A DNA stretch of 64,000 nucleotides from Sweltsa coloradensis. Taxonomy: Eukaryota; Arthropoda; Insecta; Plecoptera; Chloroperlidae. Below the pieces are notes generated by a model. It did not search any database. It was not told the DNA's origin and saw only the letters and a program-made list of their open reading frames with translations. The position numbers were made by a program, and so were the translations under genes. The DNA is taken from assembly GCA_024449915.1 (NCBI GenBank), contig JAMZAV010000903.1, forward strand, positions 186,001 through 250,000. Direction: 5' to 3'. Numbering within the stretch: position 1 is the first letter of the stretch; every line of letters starts with the position of its first letter. Positions 1 through 12,800 of the stretch are shown piece after piece.

Positions 1-207
1 TATTAAACACAATAATATTCGGTGGCTAAGTAAGGGACATGTTGTGCTAAGATTCTGGGCCATAAAGAATGAAATTGCTGCATTTCTCGTTTCTAGCAAT
101 GCAAAGGGTGCTGAAGAATTCGTCGACTTTATACAAAACGCGGAGCAAATGTTTAATGTTGCATTTCTAGCCGACATACTAAAGTTGATTAACAACCTAA
201 ACCTGAC

Positions 208-861
208 CAGTGGCGGATACAGGGGGGGGGGGGGGCGGTGGGGCGATCGCCCCCCCCATGATTCTTTAAAAATTAAAAAAATGATTTTATTATTTTATTG
301 TGCACGCACCAAATGCACTCTAAAAACCTGATTTTCAAAATTTTCGCCTGCGGCGCTATTTATTTAAAACTCCCAATAAAAATCAACTTTCCTTTATGCT
401 GTCAGAAATAATCAGTTTACCTCTGAAATGTGTCTGAAACAGTGTACTTCGATTTATTAAGTTGTCCTCCTATGTGAATCGTTTTTCAACTAAATAGGAT
501 AGACGTTTAATAAATAAATAAATAAATAAATAAAATGATGAATTGAAAATAAGATCAAACGTTTATAATAATGTTGCAATCTAGGCCAATGCTGTAAATT
601 GTAAGCTCGACATGACGACAAAACAAATTAGTGCACACAAACTACATTGTTTCCGTATTACATTCCGCCCACCACTTTTTTTCTAAAACGCACCAAATGC
701 ACTCTAAAAACCTGATTTTCAAAATTTTCGTCTGCGGCGCAATTAATGGGGGGCTCCGCCCCCCATACCCCCCGTGTGTCCGCGCTTAGTCCCTTTCCCA
801 CGACTGTACATGCACACGCAAATCGCCCCCCCCCCATGATTATGTCCTAGATCCGCCACTG
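208..861. mobile_element. Non-autonomous hAT element inserted in the hAT pseudogene
   Basis: The terminal inverted repeats are CAGTGGCGGAT at both ends, flanked by a perfect 8-bp duplication AACCTGAC (200-207 and 862-869). It carries long G and C runs near the ends, and a GC hairpin (GGGGGGCTCCGCCCCCC) near 747-763. A 53-bp segment is duplicated at 305-357 and 689-741. A LINE 3' tail lies between the two duplicates. No coding capacity is visible. Confidence 0.9.
447..535 (+). repeat. LINE 3' end with AAAT-type tail, nested in the hAT element
   Basis: The segment ending GGATAGACG and a tandem AAAT tail closely matches the 3' end of the LINE-like copy at 52200-52388, including TTGTCCT and AACTRAATAGGATAGACG. 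It lies inside the hAT element, so it was captured by or inserted into it. Confidence 0.65.
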
Positions 862-1516
862 AACCTGACGCTGCAAGGGAAAAAACAAGCTAATAGGCGA
901 TTTGTATGAGTCGATTGCCTCATTTAAAGATCAACTTACTGTCCTTCAATCCAACATTAAAGATGGAAACTTCTTTCATTTTCCCACCGTAAAATCGTTT
1001 GTAGACACCGATCCCAATGCAAGCTACGATTATGATCAGTTCATTTCTTTTATCAAAATGATGGCAAAAGAATTCGAAGACGGATTTGACGAATTTCGCG
1101 GAAAAGAAGATATATTTCGTATCGTGACAAATCCCTCATTATTATTGCCGACTGGAGACATGATAAAGAGCGTTAAGAGCATGTTTCCGTCCACGAATGA
1201 GGGGGAACTGCAAAGTGAGTTCTGCAAACTGAAGAACGATTTTGAATTGAACGCAAAACTAAAAGAAGCTTAAAGTAATGATACAGCACACGGTATCGTA
1301 AACTTTTGGATTAATGATGTAAACAACAGCAAATATCCTGAATTACGATGTCTCGCGCTACGTATTTGTACGATGTTTGGTTCCACTTGGATATGTGAAT
1401 CTTCGTTTTCTGCTATGAACTTAATCAAAAACAATGCCTTCGTATTGCCACCTCTTCGTATGTGCCAAACTTTAAGTCACTTGCGAGAAGCAGTCGTGGC
1501 AACTTTTCTCAACTAG

Positions 1517-3983
1517 GAATGGGGTAAGTGAACATGAACAGTAATTTTTACCTACAGCATAGCGTGGTGGTGAGGGTAGGTGGTGGTGGTAGGTCTAGGT
1601 AATTTATAAATATATTCTGGCCCGCCTATCGATGTCACATTTGAGTTTGTGGCCCTTTTAATATTATAGTTGGGAAGGCCTGCTATAGCCTATCAGATCT
1701 TATCGGCCATGAGCTTAACCCCTGGCGCATTCTATCGGCGTCTCTCTGAACTGCATCCATCAAGCGACCACAAAATTCACACTCGTGAAATCACCTAAAG
1801 ATAAAATGTAGAACCATGCAGGGGTTTGATACCCCGCTGTAATGGATTTTTTATTGATTTTCACGCAACCAACCGAAGTAAATCTTAGTTAGATAGGGTA
1901 ATTTAAGGCCGTGTCATGCCTTACTTCCGTGCAACAAAATAAGATATACATACATACATGTACTACAATATTGAAAGTCTAGATTGGATAAGGGTTGACA
2001 GGTTGGGAAAGCATAGAGAACATGAAATCCAGCCAGAAGGGCTGGGGGGCAACAAAACATTTCACCTGCTGATGACAACTGCAGCTAATTTAGGTCTGTT
2101 ACTTATCGAGAACCAACTTCAGTGTCCATGTTATTTCCGAACTTCAACTCTTCCCCTCCAAAAACTACAAATACTAGCTGTCGGCCCTTTTCTTAAACTT
2201 GTACATTAAAAGATCAAATTAACTACTACTGTTCAAGGTGTACTTAACTACGACGCGCATTATGCCATGCTCCACCTGTCACCTTCAATTAAACATGCCG
2301 CATGTTTAATGTACAGTCAATCTATATGGTGGGCTATAGGCGATGCTTCACAAAGCAGGTTAAGCAACCAATGCGAATGTAATCTATTAACAGCATTAGT
2401 AACACTGTTAGTGAGTAAATGAATGCAAAGCGAAAGTTGCTATTCACAGATAAATGATTATAGCATAATGAAAGACAGTTGAATCCTGAATTGTTTGCTA
2501 AAATAATACGCAATCCTGCATTTGTACAACAATTATAGTACTTTGTTTGGTTTTTCAAACACAAAAATATTCTTAAATCCCGAGTGATAATGATTTCTTT
2601 TAAACAGTTACCACTACCAGCCCCATTAATTTTGGCTCGTCAATCGAGACGTCCGATCCTTGTTATAGTTTCCACAGCAGACCAAACTAGCAGTCAAATC
2701 TTTCAAAATCCAGTACAAATCACCCAAGTCTCATCTAATAGTTCTAGTAGAGACAGAATTATTCATTTCTGGCTTTTACACTAACCCAAGTCATTTCAAC
2801 TGAACTGAGACAATTTCTCAGTTCTCTGATAGGCCTACATTGTAATAATTTGTCCACTCCATGGACACACTTGCCAAAGTAATGTCTGAAAATGTGAAAA
2901 ATCTAACATAAACCCAGGATGGGTTTCTTGAAATGTCTTAAAGTCTTAATTGCTTTTCGGGGGGAACGCTACATGTATTGCTGCCAATTTAGAGTGGAAA
3001 TCATACAAACATTAATCATGATAGAAGGATTTTTTGTCATTAACTGATAACTTTATACTTACAAGAGGATGTGGAATTTTGAGTTCAAACTTTGAACAAG
3101 TATACTGAATCATGTGACTATGGATAGAAGTCACACTACACAATATTCCCTCCTTAATTTGAAGTCCCAGGGACCCTAAACACCAGTTTTAATTTTGTAT
3201 GTTTAACTTTAAATACTGTATATATATTAAAGATTTTTTCTTCTAAAGCCATATAGGCCTATCCAAAACATCTGTAGGGACTTCATCTTGGTTTAAATTA
3301 TACTATAGATATTAGTTTGTATTGCTGAATTTGAATTGCAAGGGTTATTGTAAATTTTGAAATTACATCAGGCCTGATAAGTAGTTGACATACCATACTG
3401 CTGCAGCCACTAGCACCCCATGTAAAACATTGATCTTAAACATAAGCTTTATAAACTAGAGCAAACACTGTAAACATTTGACAACATAAAATCTAAATGG
3501 AGAAATCAACTGGTCCCACTTATACACTGTCTCACCAAAGTTTACAGTTGCGATGGGAAGCTGTACAGTAGCTAGCTCATTATAACTACCGATACCATTG
3601 GGAACAACTATAATCAAGGTGTAATTACTATGACGTTACAAACTAGTGCGCTTCAACCAAGTAGGTAATTTCTGAATTGTAGTAAATAATAACAATTACA
3701 CTTACGGGAGTGTTTCCCGACTAACCAAATCGAGAAACAAGTAGGTAATGTTGTGCCACCTGTGATATTGTAAGTTAATAAATTTAGTTTGTTATGTACC
3801 TACTAGAACATCTTCAAAATTTGAAGACTGCCTACTTGTATTTGATATCTATATAGTACATCTAAATTAAGTCAAGAACAGATAGGCAACCATATAAATA
3901 GTAGTATTGATGTTACTACCAGATTTTAAGTAGTTAAGGTCCTACATCACATCCCCAAAAACACATTTATTTGCATTTAATTG
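1517..3983. other. Intergenic sequence, no gene recognised
   Basis: The short open frames at 1958-2209, 2334-2564 and 2584-2784 have no recognisable motif. A short stretch at 3667-3690 (AATTTCTGAATTGTAGTAAA) matches the tail of the tRNA-derived repeat found at 36201-36315. Otherwise I see nothing specific. Confidence 0.5.
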
Positions 3984-3991
3984 AAACCTAG

Positions 3992-4953
3992 TAGGGCTGT
4001 GCGAGCCTAGAATTTTTAAATCGAGCCGAGCCGAGTATTAAAAAAAAGGTTGATCTTCAAGCTGAGCCGAGCTTTTTCAAAAAAAATTTTAAAAAATTAA
4101 AAAATTAAATTAAATTAAAAATGGTTAGTGGCCTAGGCTACATATTTTCTAGGGATGTCATCGGGTACCCGGTTCTAGAAATTACCCGGAGCCGATTATA
4201 AGATCAGGTTATTTTTCGCAACCGTTTTTAGGCTAATTCACGGGTTTATTATTTTACGCGCTACGTCGATGCAATCTTTCCCGCGGAGCCTGCCCGCTGC
4301 TTGCAGAGTCGATAAAGAAGACCCGGGGAAACTTCTTTGTCGACTCTGCTAAAGAGTAACTCGAGTTGACAACAGAGCGCGTTGTAAGCCAACACGTGAC
4401 ACCTGCGCGAACTACGTGCGCGTTCGGTCGATCCAACCAACTCAACTCATAGCTGACGAAGAACAAAGCTGGTCGGTGTGGAACTAGTTGGAAGAAGAAT
4501 TGTTGCGATGTGATCATGTTTCTACGATCACGACGCATTGGATTGTTATTCCTTGGCTTATCTCCTTTCTTTCCTAGGCTTATTTTGCGATGAAAGCTTC
4601 AGCGCGGGCGATAGTGTGATAGGTTTTCCCACATGAGAGAGAGAGAGAGAGAGACACGTTTGCATTCTAGGCCTAGGCCTATCGCATTCTACTGCGTCGA
4701 GTCGACTGTTGATCGCTGGCTCAGGCTGCCGCATTCTTCCGCGAAAGTCTTTGTTGACAAGAATGTCTGTTGAGTGTTGATGAAAATGAGCGTTTGTACT
4801 GCGTGTTTTTGTAGGCTCGGCTCGAATAAATTGAGCATAAAGCCAAGCTCGGCTCGGCTTGAATAAATCGAGCCTAAAATCAAGCTCGGCTCGGCGCGAG
4901 CTCAAAACTGAAGCTCAAAAAAGCTCGAGAAATCGAGTACTCGCACAGCCCTA
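3992..4953. mobile_element. hAT-type element, 962 bp, with 8-bp target duplication
   Basis: The ends are TAGGGCTGTGCGAG in inverted orientation, flanked by AAACCTAG (3984-3991 and 4954-4961). Subterminal regions are packed with repeats of AAGCTCGGCTCGG / CGAGCCGAGCC on both sides, a likely transposase-binding array. Two minus-strand open frames inside (4254-4538 and 4558-4905) match nothing I recognise. Confidence 0.88.
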
Positions 4954-4961
4954 AAACCTAG

Positions 4962-6631
4962 TCCAATAGTGCTGCATTATATTCTAATACTTGACATACA
5001 ACACACTACTACACTTCCTCTGAAACTTGTAGGGTATATTATGAAATACACATCAAATTATCATACAGTTTATGTAACATAGTTATGTTGGCACTAGGGA
5101 CATTCAAACTTGAACTTAAAAGTTTAAAGTTAGAAAAAAATATTTTCTTATTTTTTTACTTCCGTGATAATGGATGTTATTGGCGTCTATTTCCATGGAG
5201 TCATGACCCAAACGATTCGTACCGCCGTCCTGCGCGGTAATGTTCGGCTAGGAACCGGCAACCTCCACCATACCCCACATTTTGAACTCTAAATGCTTTA
5301 ATTATTGACGAGTTTATTTCGCTTTTGACCCAATTTATACAATTTGTTCGTTTATTCGCTATTTACACGAGATTTCGCAAAATTCGGTTTTCGAAATGTG
5401 TTTTTTTCTCATTCAAATGATGTAATTCGTCGACAATATTACATTTTAGGCAATAAAATGGATATTTAAAAAAAATCGCGAATTTTGTTATCACCATTTT
5501 TCACTACCTCTAGTGATTGGTGATGCATAGTGGTGTGTAAGCACACATTATTTGATATTGTCACAAACAAAAAGGTTTTCTCGGTTACCAAGTTTTTTTT
5601 TATGGATGTTTGAAGGGGCCAGTCCAGAAGTAACATACTTTCTTGGTGGAGGTGCCAGTCCAGACTTATCACGATGTTAACAACAACTATAACTGTTTGG
5701 TACCCCTTTAAGTTTGTTTTAAGTTCGTTTAAGGTTAGGTTTAAAATTATATAGAATATCGAAGTTCGATGGGCAACCTCTCTGAATGTATGGTTCAAAA
5801 TTAAAAATCCAGGTTCACACAACACTAGTTGGCACTTTTAACATTCAGCATTAATGCTGCTGCACGTGCTATCCCATGGCAATTGTACACTTTGGTGATG
5901 CAGTGTATCGACAACAAATAAAATAACCTTGCACTATTGGTAGACTGATAGGATCTCAACTACTATAGTCTCAAAAACAGTACATAGTGCAAGTTGTCCC
6001 AATAAATGATAGCAATTTGTGAAGTGCCAAACAACAAGAAATCACAAATAGGGGAACTTATCGACACAATACACTTAATTAAACTTAGAAGCAGAACGAA
6101 AAAAAAAAACGAAAAGTAAAGAACAATGGTGCAAAATACTGAATACACATCATGAATTTGCTGTACCAGTCGTAAAAATGTCTTTTAACCTCCTAACATA
6201 TTAGGACAGGTAGAGCAGTTATGTCTGAATTTACTAAGCTACCCTTGCTTCATTAACTACTAACATTCATGCACTGCTCTTTATGTGTAGGCCTAGTATG
6301 TAGTATAATAAAAACATTGAATTAGCTTTTAGTAAATGCGAAACAATTAATATTAAAGTACTTTGTAAGATAAGGCTTTGCATTGGGTAAACATTACACA
6401 ACATTGAAAATAAACCTCAGACTTCCTGAAGTTAAGAATAGTTTTTTATCTAACATATTATTATTAACTATTCGAGCAATGGACTAAATTACAATGAAAA
6501 TAATATAAAGTGCTTTATGTTCTCAAAAATGTCAGTCACTAAATAGTCCAGGCAGTAAGAGATATATAATTATTGGTAGTGGTGGGTGTAGGTCCAATGT
6601 ACGATTGAAACCTTGTTCATTTTGGCAGTGT
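4962..6631. other. PDCD4 3' flank / probable 3' UTR
   Basis: This sequence follows the PDCD4 stop codon on the minus strand. The nearest canonical AATAAA on that strand is at 5356-5351, about 1.28 kb after the stop. CATAAA variants occur nearer (about 6515 and 6285). The 3' end of the transcript cannot be fixed. The minus-strand open frame at 5466-5825 shows no recognised domain. Confidence 0.4.
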
Positions 6632-6835
6632 TCAAACGTAATTGTAGCTTTTGATGCGACCGCCATCGCCTTCGGAAACGAAACGCTTGCGACCGCGAGC
6701 GGGCATCTTTTTTAACACTTCTTCCGTCAAGAAGCCAGCTTTCTGACAGCGCTCAATGAACCTGTCTAACACCACGTAAGCTGTAGGTACATCCAGGCAA
6801 ATGTCTGGCATATCTTCGTAAACTCTAAGGAAGCC
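6632..6835 (-). CDS. PDCD4: PDCD4 coding exon 6 (end of second MA3, C-terminal phosphosite, stop)
   Basis: This exon is 67 codons plus TGA (6634-6632), after the acceptor TTTGTCTCCAG. It encodes [13 protein letters not shown], where the LDVP loop (Asp401) is the MA3-2 equivalent of the eIF4A contact loop. The tail [16 protein letters not shown] is nearly identical to the human C-terminus. Ser440 in RKRFVS corresponds to human Ser457, an Akt/S6K site, so this regulatory site looks conserved. It is too short for a naive ORF scan. Confidence 0.93.
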   Translation of the reverse strand, partial: GFLRVYEDMPDICLDVPTAYVVLDRFIERCQKAGFLTEEVLKKMPARGRKRFVSEGDGGRIKSYNYV

Positions 6836-9800
6836 CTGGAGACAAAAAAATTAAAACCAACTATTAGATACCATAGGTAGTAGCATACAAATGTTATGTC
6901 CAAAGCAATGATGCTAGATAATTACTGTAAAATTTTCCACTTTCTTTCTTAAATACATATTGGTAAGAGCATGGCCTGGACACCCAAGGTCCCGGGTTCA
7001 ATCCTCGGTGGAGGCACTTTTTTAATTTCTGTCTGTCGACCAGCCTGTCAACCTTTCTCCAATCTAAACTATACTAGCCGGTTTGCCTTTTCCACACTAA
7101 TTGTATAGTATATAATTAGGGATGGGACGATGCCGATTCCGATTCCACCGATTCTCGGAGAATCGGTAAAGAATCGTTCTACCGATTATTACGAAAAATT
7201 CAGCCGATTTCAAATATAAGCAAATTTGTATTTGGCACCAACAAAAATAGACTTTCAAGTGTTGGCAGCACGCGTAATGGAATTTGATTATCGCGAACGT
7301 GCTGCTGTCTTGTGAGTGAATGTGAAACTAATATTAGAAAACAACTTATTTCAAAATGGCGGAATTTCAGGCTCGTTTTTTCGCGGATCTCAAGAAACTA
7401 TTTATAATGTTTATTCCGGGTCATTTTCTTCAGCTGAAAACCATGAAATAAACATTAACACTTGTTTTTAGGTAACTATTTAGTAACTGAGGAAAGTCAG
7501 TGGACCAAAAACATTTTGCAATATAGTTTCCATTTTGTGTTTCTCTATCACGGCCTGCCTACTCCACTTCAGGTACACTATTAATTAGGTACCCAATCTC
7601 TTTAATCACTCTCTTACGCGGGAACCAAGTTACTTCACAAGATTATTTTGTGTCACATACCCTTTCCATCATATCTGGGGTGATTATGATGGCAGCGCAA
7701 AGTGACTTGAGCAACTTGCACATCATTTCTTCAGTCTGAGCATTGATGGCTTCGATTGTCAAAACGACAGCCTCGTAGACCAGTTCATGGTGAAAGTGGG
7801 GCACCTATGGACAAGGAAACTGGTAAGTAACAAACAGTTTGCTCTTAATCTTAGCTGATTCAGATATATGGAACATTTTTAAGAGGCTTGCGCGAGGGCG
7901 CTCAGCATTTAGAAAGCAGTAATTTCGTACTTTTTAAACTACATGGAGCGAAATCAACATTTTCTTGTTCTCTTTTCACCTACCGACTCGACAGATAACT
8001 AAATAGTAAATACAGTACCTATTTCTCGTGCAAAGCCCCTTTTTTCATTTAGGTAGATCATAGGTTTTTTTGTGAAAACCCTTAAAAGTCCATACAAAAT
8101 TGAAATTTTTGGTCGATATTTTAAAATTGTTTGTGGCAAAACGGGTCCAATTTTTTAAAAGAACAAAACGGTACAAGAATTGGTAACACCTTTATGAGTA
8201 AGCACCAAAAAATGTATCTTGATCGATAATAAAATGAATGCGTAGTTTGAAAAGTAGGTACCTACCAACACACATTTTCAGCTCAAATCGTAGCGTTCCC
8301 ATGCTGTGTGGTGTTTATGTATATAATTTTTTATATATATATATATTATTGATTCATAGCAGTTGTCGAAAAAGTTTGCCCCGATATATATATATATATT
8401 ATACATTTAAGAAGAGGATGAGCTGTGCACTAAGAACAGTCAGTAGCCAGAGAAATTAGTGATACGTAGCAGTAATTGTTAAGTTTATAAAAACTTTGTA
8501 ATAATTGTAGAAGGCATTGTAATACACCCACCTCCAAATCAGACAGACAACGTGCTGCCTCCTGAAGGTCGCCAGAGGATAGGTACTCGCGAAGCAGCAA
8601 CCCCATCTGTCGAGTGAGGTACTTGACGGGTCTCAGGCCACCCCCGACACCCCACACGTTGTCCAGCCTGACGAGGCCGTGTTTCATGGAGAGGAGCGTA
8701 TCCGCTCGGAGAAGCGCCTGTCTGGCGTGTTCACAGTCAACCTGGTGCACAACACGAGCAAGACACTAGATAAAAAAATGTTCACGTTCTATAATATAGA
8801 AGGCTACTTTATAAAAACATCTAGCATGAAACTAGTTTGACAGGTGGTCAAAGGGCTTGTTTTTGAGTTAGGTAGTCACACTAAGCTGAAAACAAATAAA
8901 TAGGCAGACAATGAATTTCTACCTACCTACTCATGATGGGTAGGCCTACTGCAGCTAAATTCTTTCAAATACCGTACATAACAAACCCAGTCTTGGGGAG
9001 AAGCGCGCTACATGTAGCATGTTACTTTTACGTGTAGCGGAGCCAGTAGTGCGCTACTTTATTAAGGGGGCATATTGTAGCGGTAGCATGGTTAGCGTGA
9101 TATTTGCGCTACTTTTTAAGTTCCGGCGCCAGCAGTCCCAGTACCACGTAAAGTCAAAAGTCGGCACTGCAAACTAACTTGTAACGCCCGCCGCGCCACG
9201 TCATGTGCTCGCCGTGTAGACCGGCCCGTAATCTCGTCTCACTTGCACACCATCTCCCTCGCTCTCTCCCAGCAAGCCTCTCTCGCTCTCTCTCTCTCTG
9301 CGTCGTCCGAAGGATGCAAGCGATCGCCGATCTATCACATAGTGTGAGCTGACTATACCAAAAATATTGCAGTGATTATTAAATTGCATGGTGCATCTTG
9401 AGTGCTATTTCAGGGTCGTAAACAAAGATGAATCCACGATAATTAGGTCGGATTATTGATTTAGAGCATAAGCCGCTCAATAATTACGCCAATCGTCTGA
9501 ATGGCAAGTGATTAGTGTCATATATCCCCCCTCCCTTGGAACATTCCGGGCTATATCGCTATTGTACGGCACCAGTAGGCCTATTCCGATCCTTGTTTGT
9601 CGCATTCTTCTGCAGTGATTCCGCGAAAAATACTTTGTGGAAAATAAGAAATGCAATATGAATGTTGATCATTAGGCCTAGAATTCTTAAAAGACTAGGG
9701 CCTAGCCTAGCCTAAACGTTGAAAGAACGCCTTCTATCACAATGGAAACCGAAAATATGTGCTTTTGATGATAGATCACGATCGAGTTGACATAAATGGA

Positions 9801-12800
9801 GTAAAAAATCATCGCGGCACGACGTCAAAAGGCTTTAAAAACGGGAATATTTGAGATCTCGACACCCCCCGATTAAACGTGAACATGTAGCGGAAAAGTA
9901 GCGCGCTATTTTTCTTGTGTAGCCCAAATGTAGCGTCGCTACATCTGAAAAAAATCGCTACTTTTTCGGGGCAATGTACGTTAGCGATAGCATGCTACTT
10001 TTTAAAAGTAGCGTCCCCAAGACTGAACAAACCCCATTGCAAGTCATGTTTTCGACACATTTTCGCAAATCCAAAATGAGCATCGGCTTAAAATCTAAAC
10101 TCACAGGTAAGATAATTAATGGATATGCTTGTGTTTAATTTTATTTATATTCGGGCAATCTACCAAGTGTTAAGTCTTTCTGGCTGCAATAATTTATCCA
10201 TGAATTGCAGCATAACTTACAAAATTTATAGAGTGAAACCACAGGAACAAGATGACTTGCATCTAGACCTATGATGCCTAGGTCTAATCATAGTAAGATC
10301 TAAATTCTAAATGTATTTATTTATTGTGCATCATGATTGTACAAAATCATGTTCATTCAGATAATAAATCAAAATAAAATAGGGCTACATAAATAATAAG
10401 TTAACAACATGCATATTTTTAATTGAGTACTGCAAGGATAGCAAACCACTTAAACTGCTTACCCTCTTAGATCACAATCATGAGTCTTGGCTTACTATCT
10501 TGCACACATATTGATAGATAGGTAGCCTATACATTGCTTTGTGTATGTTCCATTCCTAAATATTTACAACTTTAAACAAATAAAACACTAGGCAGTACAT
10601 TCCAAATCCATGGAGACGTCATTGTCAAGCTAAAAACCATTGCCACAATCAAGCACTAAGCTTACGTTCTACTCTAATGTAGAACCTTAAATATTGTAAT
10701 AATAACTAATAATAACCCATGGTAGGTAGGTTAAGGTACTAACCTTATCTTTATAACTCTGGACGAACTTGGGCGGCAAACAATCGTCGGCAACCGCTCT
10801 AGAGATGAAGTTCCCAAGAATTGTGGGCGCCTCGGGGGTATCAAGGATCAAGTCAGGTAGATTCTTTAGGAGAGCATCAAACGCTTTGGCGATATCTTTC
10901 TGAGAGACAACACGACCGTAGAGGTCAGAGATGAGCATGGAGGTCATCTCCCGGTGAGACGGTTTGTGGTCCATGGCAATCTCCATGGCCAACATAGGGA
11001 TCTGTAATATTTAAGTAGAGATGTTGGCATCTACCTTACACTCAATCACTGTATGCAATTATTACAAACATGAAGAACAGTGGCGAGGCGTCCACACATC
11101 CAACGCATGCCTTATATTTTGAGGAATAATTACTGATTTTCATTCCTGCCCATTATTAGTTTCGTTGCAGATATTTTACTTGGAACATCGCGGATTGCGC
11201 TACACATAGTCTAGAATATGTTGACTAGTTGACTAAATGGGAGCGAGTTGCGTAGCCTTCTTCAGTACGGTAGTGCACGGGGAGTCGGGGACAGATATTT
11301 GCAGGTTGAAGTGGAAGGCAATGGCATGCTATGGTTGTTGGTCCCGAGCTTTATTTCCCTGTGCAAAACACAGGGGTTGGTCTGACTTAGAGTGAGAGAG
11401 AGGCTGATTGCGAGGGTGCGACTTATAGCACAACGCTATAAAAACTCCGAGAAATAAGCTGTGTGGCCAGCACATGCATCTCCACAGGTCTTGCGGGTTA
11501 TCCGCACTCGCTGACTGTGTGAATTAGCGCCAACGGTTCCCGCTTGACGAGCCCCTTTTCTCTTGTAGGAAGTATTGCGTTTACGAATAATATCTATCAC
11601 GGACTCGTAGTATATACTAGTAATAATATTAAACCCACAGTTCGTGATAATCATCTATTCTATTCTTTTATTAAGACAAAACTAATAACTCATTCACAGA
11701 CCAAAAACACAACCAACTCTAAAAACATCAACTATCACAACAACACATTTTACAAAACAAGGTACTTTGTTGGCCAGAATGTATCCAACATTGTACAGGC
11801 GGTGTCATATCATATGTGTTGTTTGTAATCAATGAATCATTTGAGTATTAATTTATTTACTAGTTAGCGAGTTACGAGCGAAGCGAGCGTTTCCATTTGA
11901 CTCTGCCGGAAAAATAGTCACTGTTTTTTTTTTGTTTGTATGTCTCGCCATAACGTTTGAACGGAGGCTCGGATCGAATTGAAATTTTCACCATCCGCAA
12001 GCTTCGTTCCCGATTGGATGCCATTAGTTTTGTGGCAAAATCGTTCAAAAAGTTAAAAAGTTACATTAAAGTTAATCGAAAGTTTTTTTTCAAACTTAAC
12101 GGCGACAAAATCTTAGGTGGCCAAATCATTTAGAATGTCCGTCCGGTCACGAATATGTTAATTTTATTTGGATCCGATAAGTAGTGTAGATGGAAATTAC
12201 ATTATAACAAAAGTAACGTTACCATAGCAACGAAGCACAAGGTTCGCACTATGCACTGCCACCTCGAAGTAATCAAAATACTATCGAGGAAGCCGTGTAC
12301 TATTTGTTACCAAATAGTTCAAATAGTTTTCCCAAAGATATGATGTCAAGGTCCTTTAGATGGCGGTAATTTTATCCGCAAAGTAAAAGTTTACCCAAAT
12401 AGGCCTACCTTGCCAATAATAAATAATATTGGAGACATGGCCCCGTGGACAGTGAATGTCGCAAATTTTAAAATTTTAAAAATTGCAATGTGGGTCTAGC
12501 TATAGCACGTGCTCGCTTATCAACGCGTCCAACTGAGCGTTTCCTAGTTATGAATAATGCGAGTTAAAGATACGAGTTATATCAATTCAAACAACTATTT
12601 ATTTTAGCACATTACGCAAAACAAACTCAAGTTGTTCAAAGATGTAGTTTATTGAAGAGTTTGTCAAGTTAGACAGGCCGCTACAGTTTGTCTTCAGTCA
12701 CTTAACAAGAACATATACATCATTTGTAATAAGTCAAGTGATCGAGTGAAAAGAAATATAATGACCAAACATCAAAATGATATACCGTATAAAGCTGTGC

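Larger units (their letters stand above)
2..1516 (+). pseudogene. hAT-family transposase-like gene (ZBED/GTF2IRD2-like), broken, 5' end outside window
   Basis: From the first bases the frame reads an IRWLSKGHVVLRF segment and then FLADILKLINNLNL, characteristic of domesticated and transposon-encoded hAT proteins of the ZBED5/SCAND3/GTF2IRD2 type. The C-terminal part (1307-1516) reads YPELRCLALRI, then CESSFSAMNLIKN, the hAT C-terminal dimerisation domain, and ends at TAG 1514-1516. Three lesions are visible. A 654-bp transposon is inserted at 208-861. A run of A at about 880-885 is one base too long and shifts frame. An in-frame TAA stands at 1271-1273, before the dimerisation domain. The copy is therefore not functional as read. 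The catalytic N-terminal part and any zinc finger lie before the window. Transposon versus domesticated gene cannot be told here. Confidence 0.85.
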
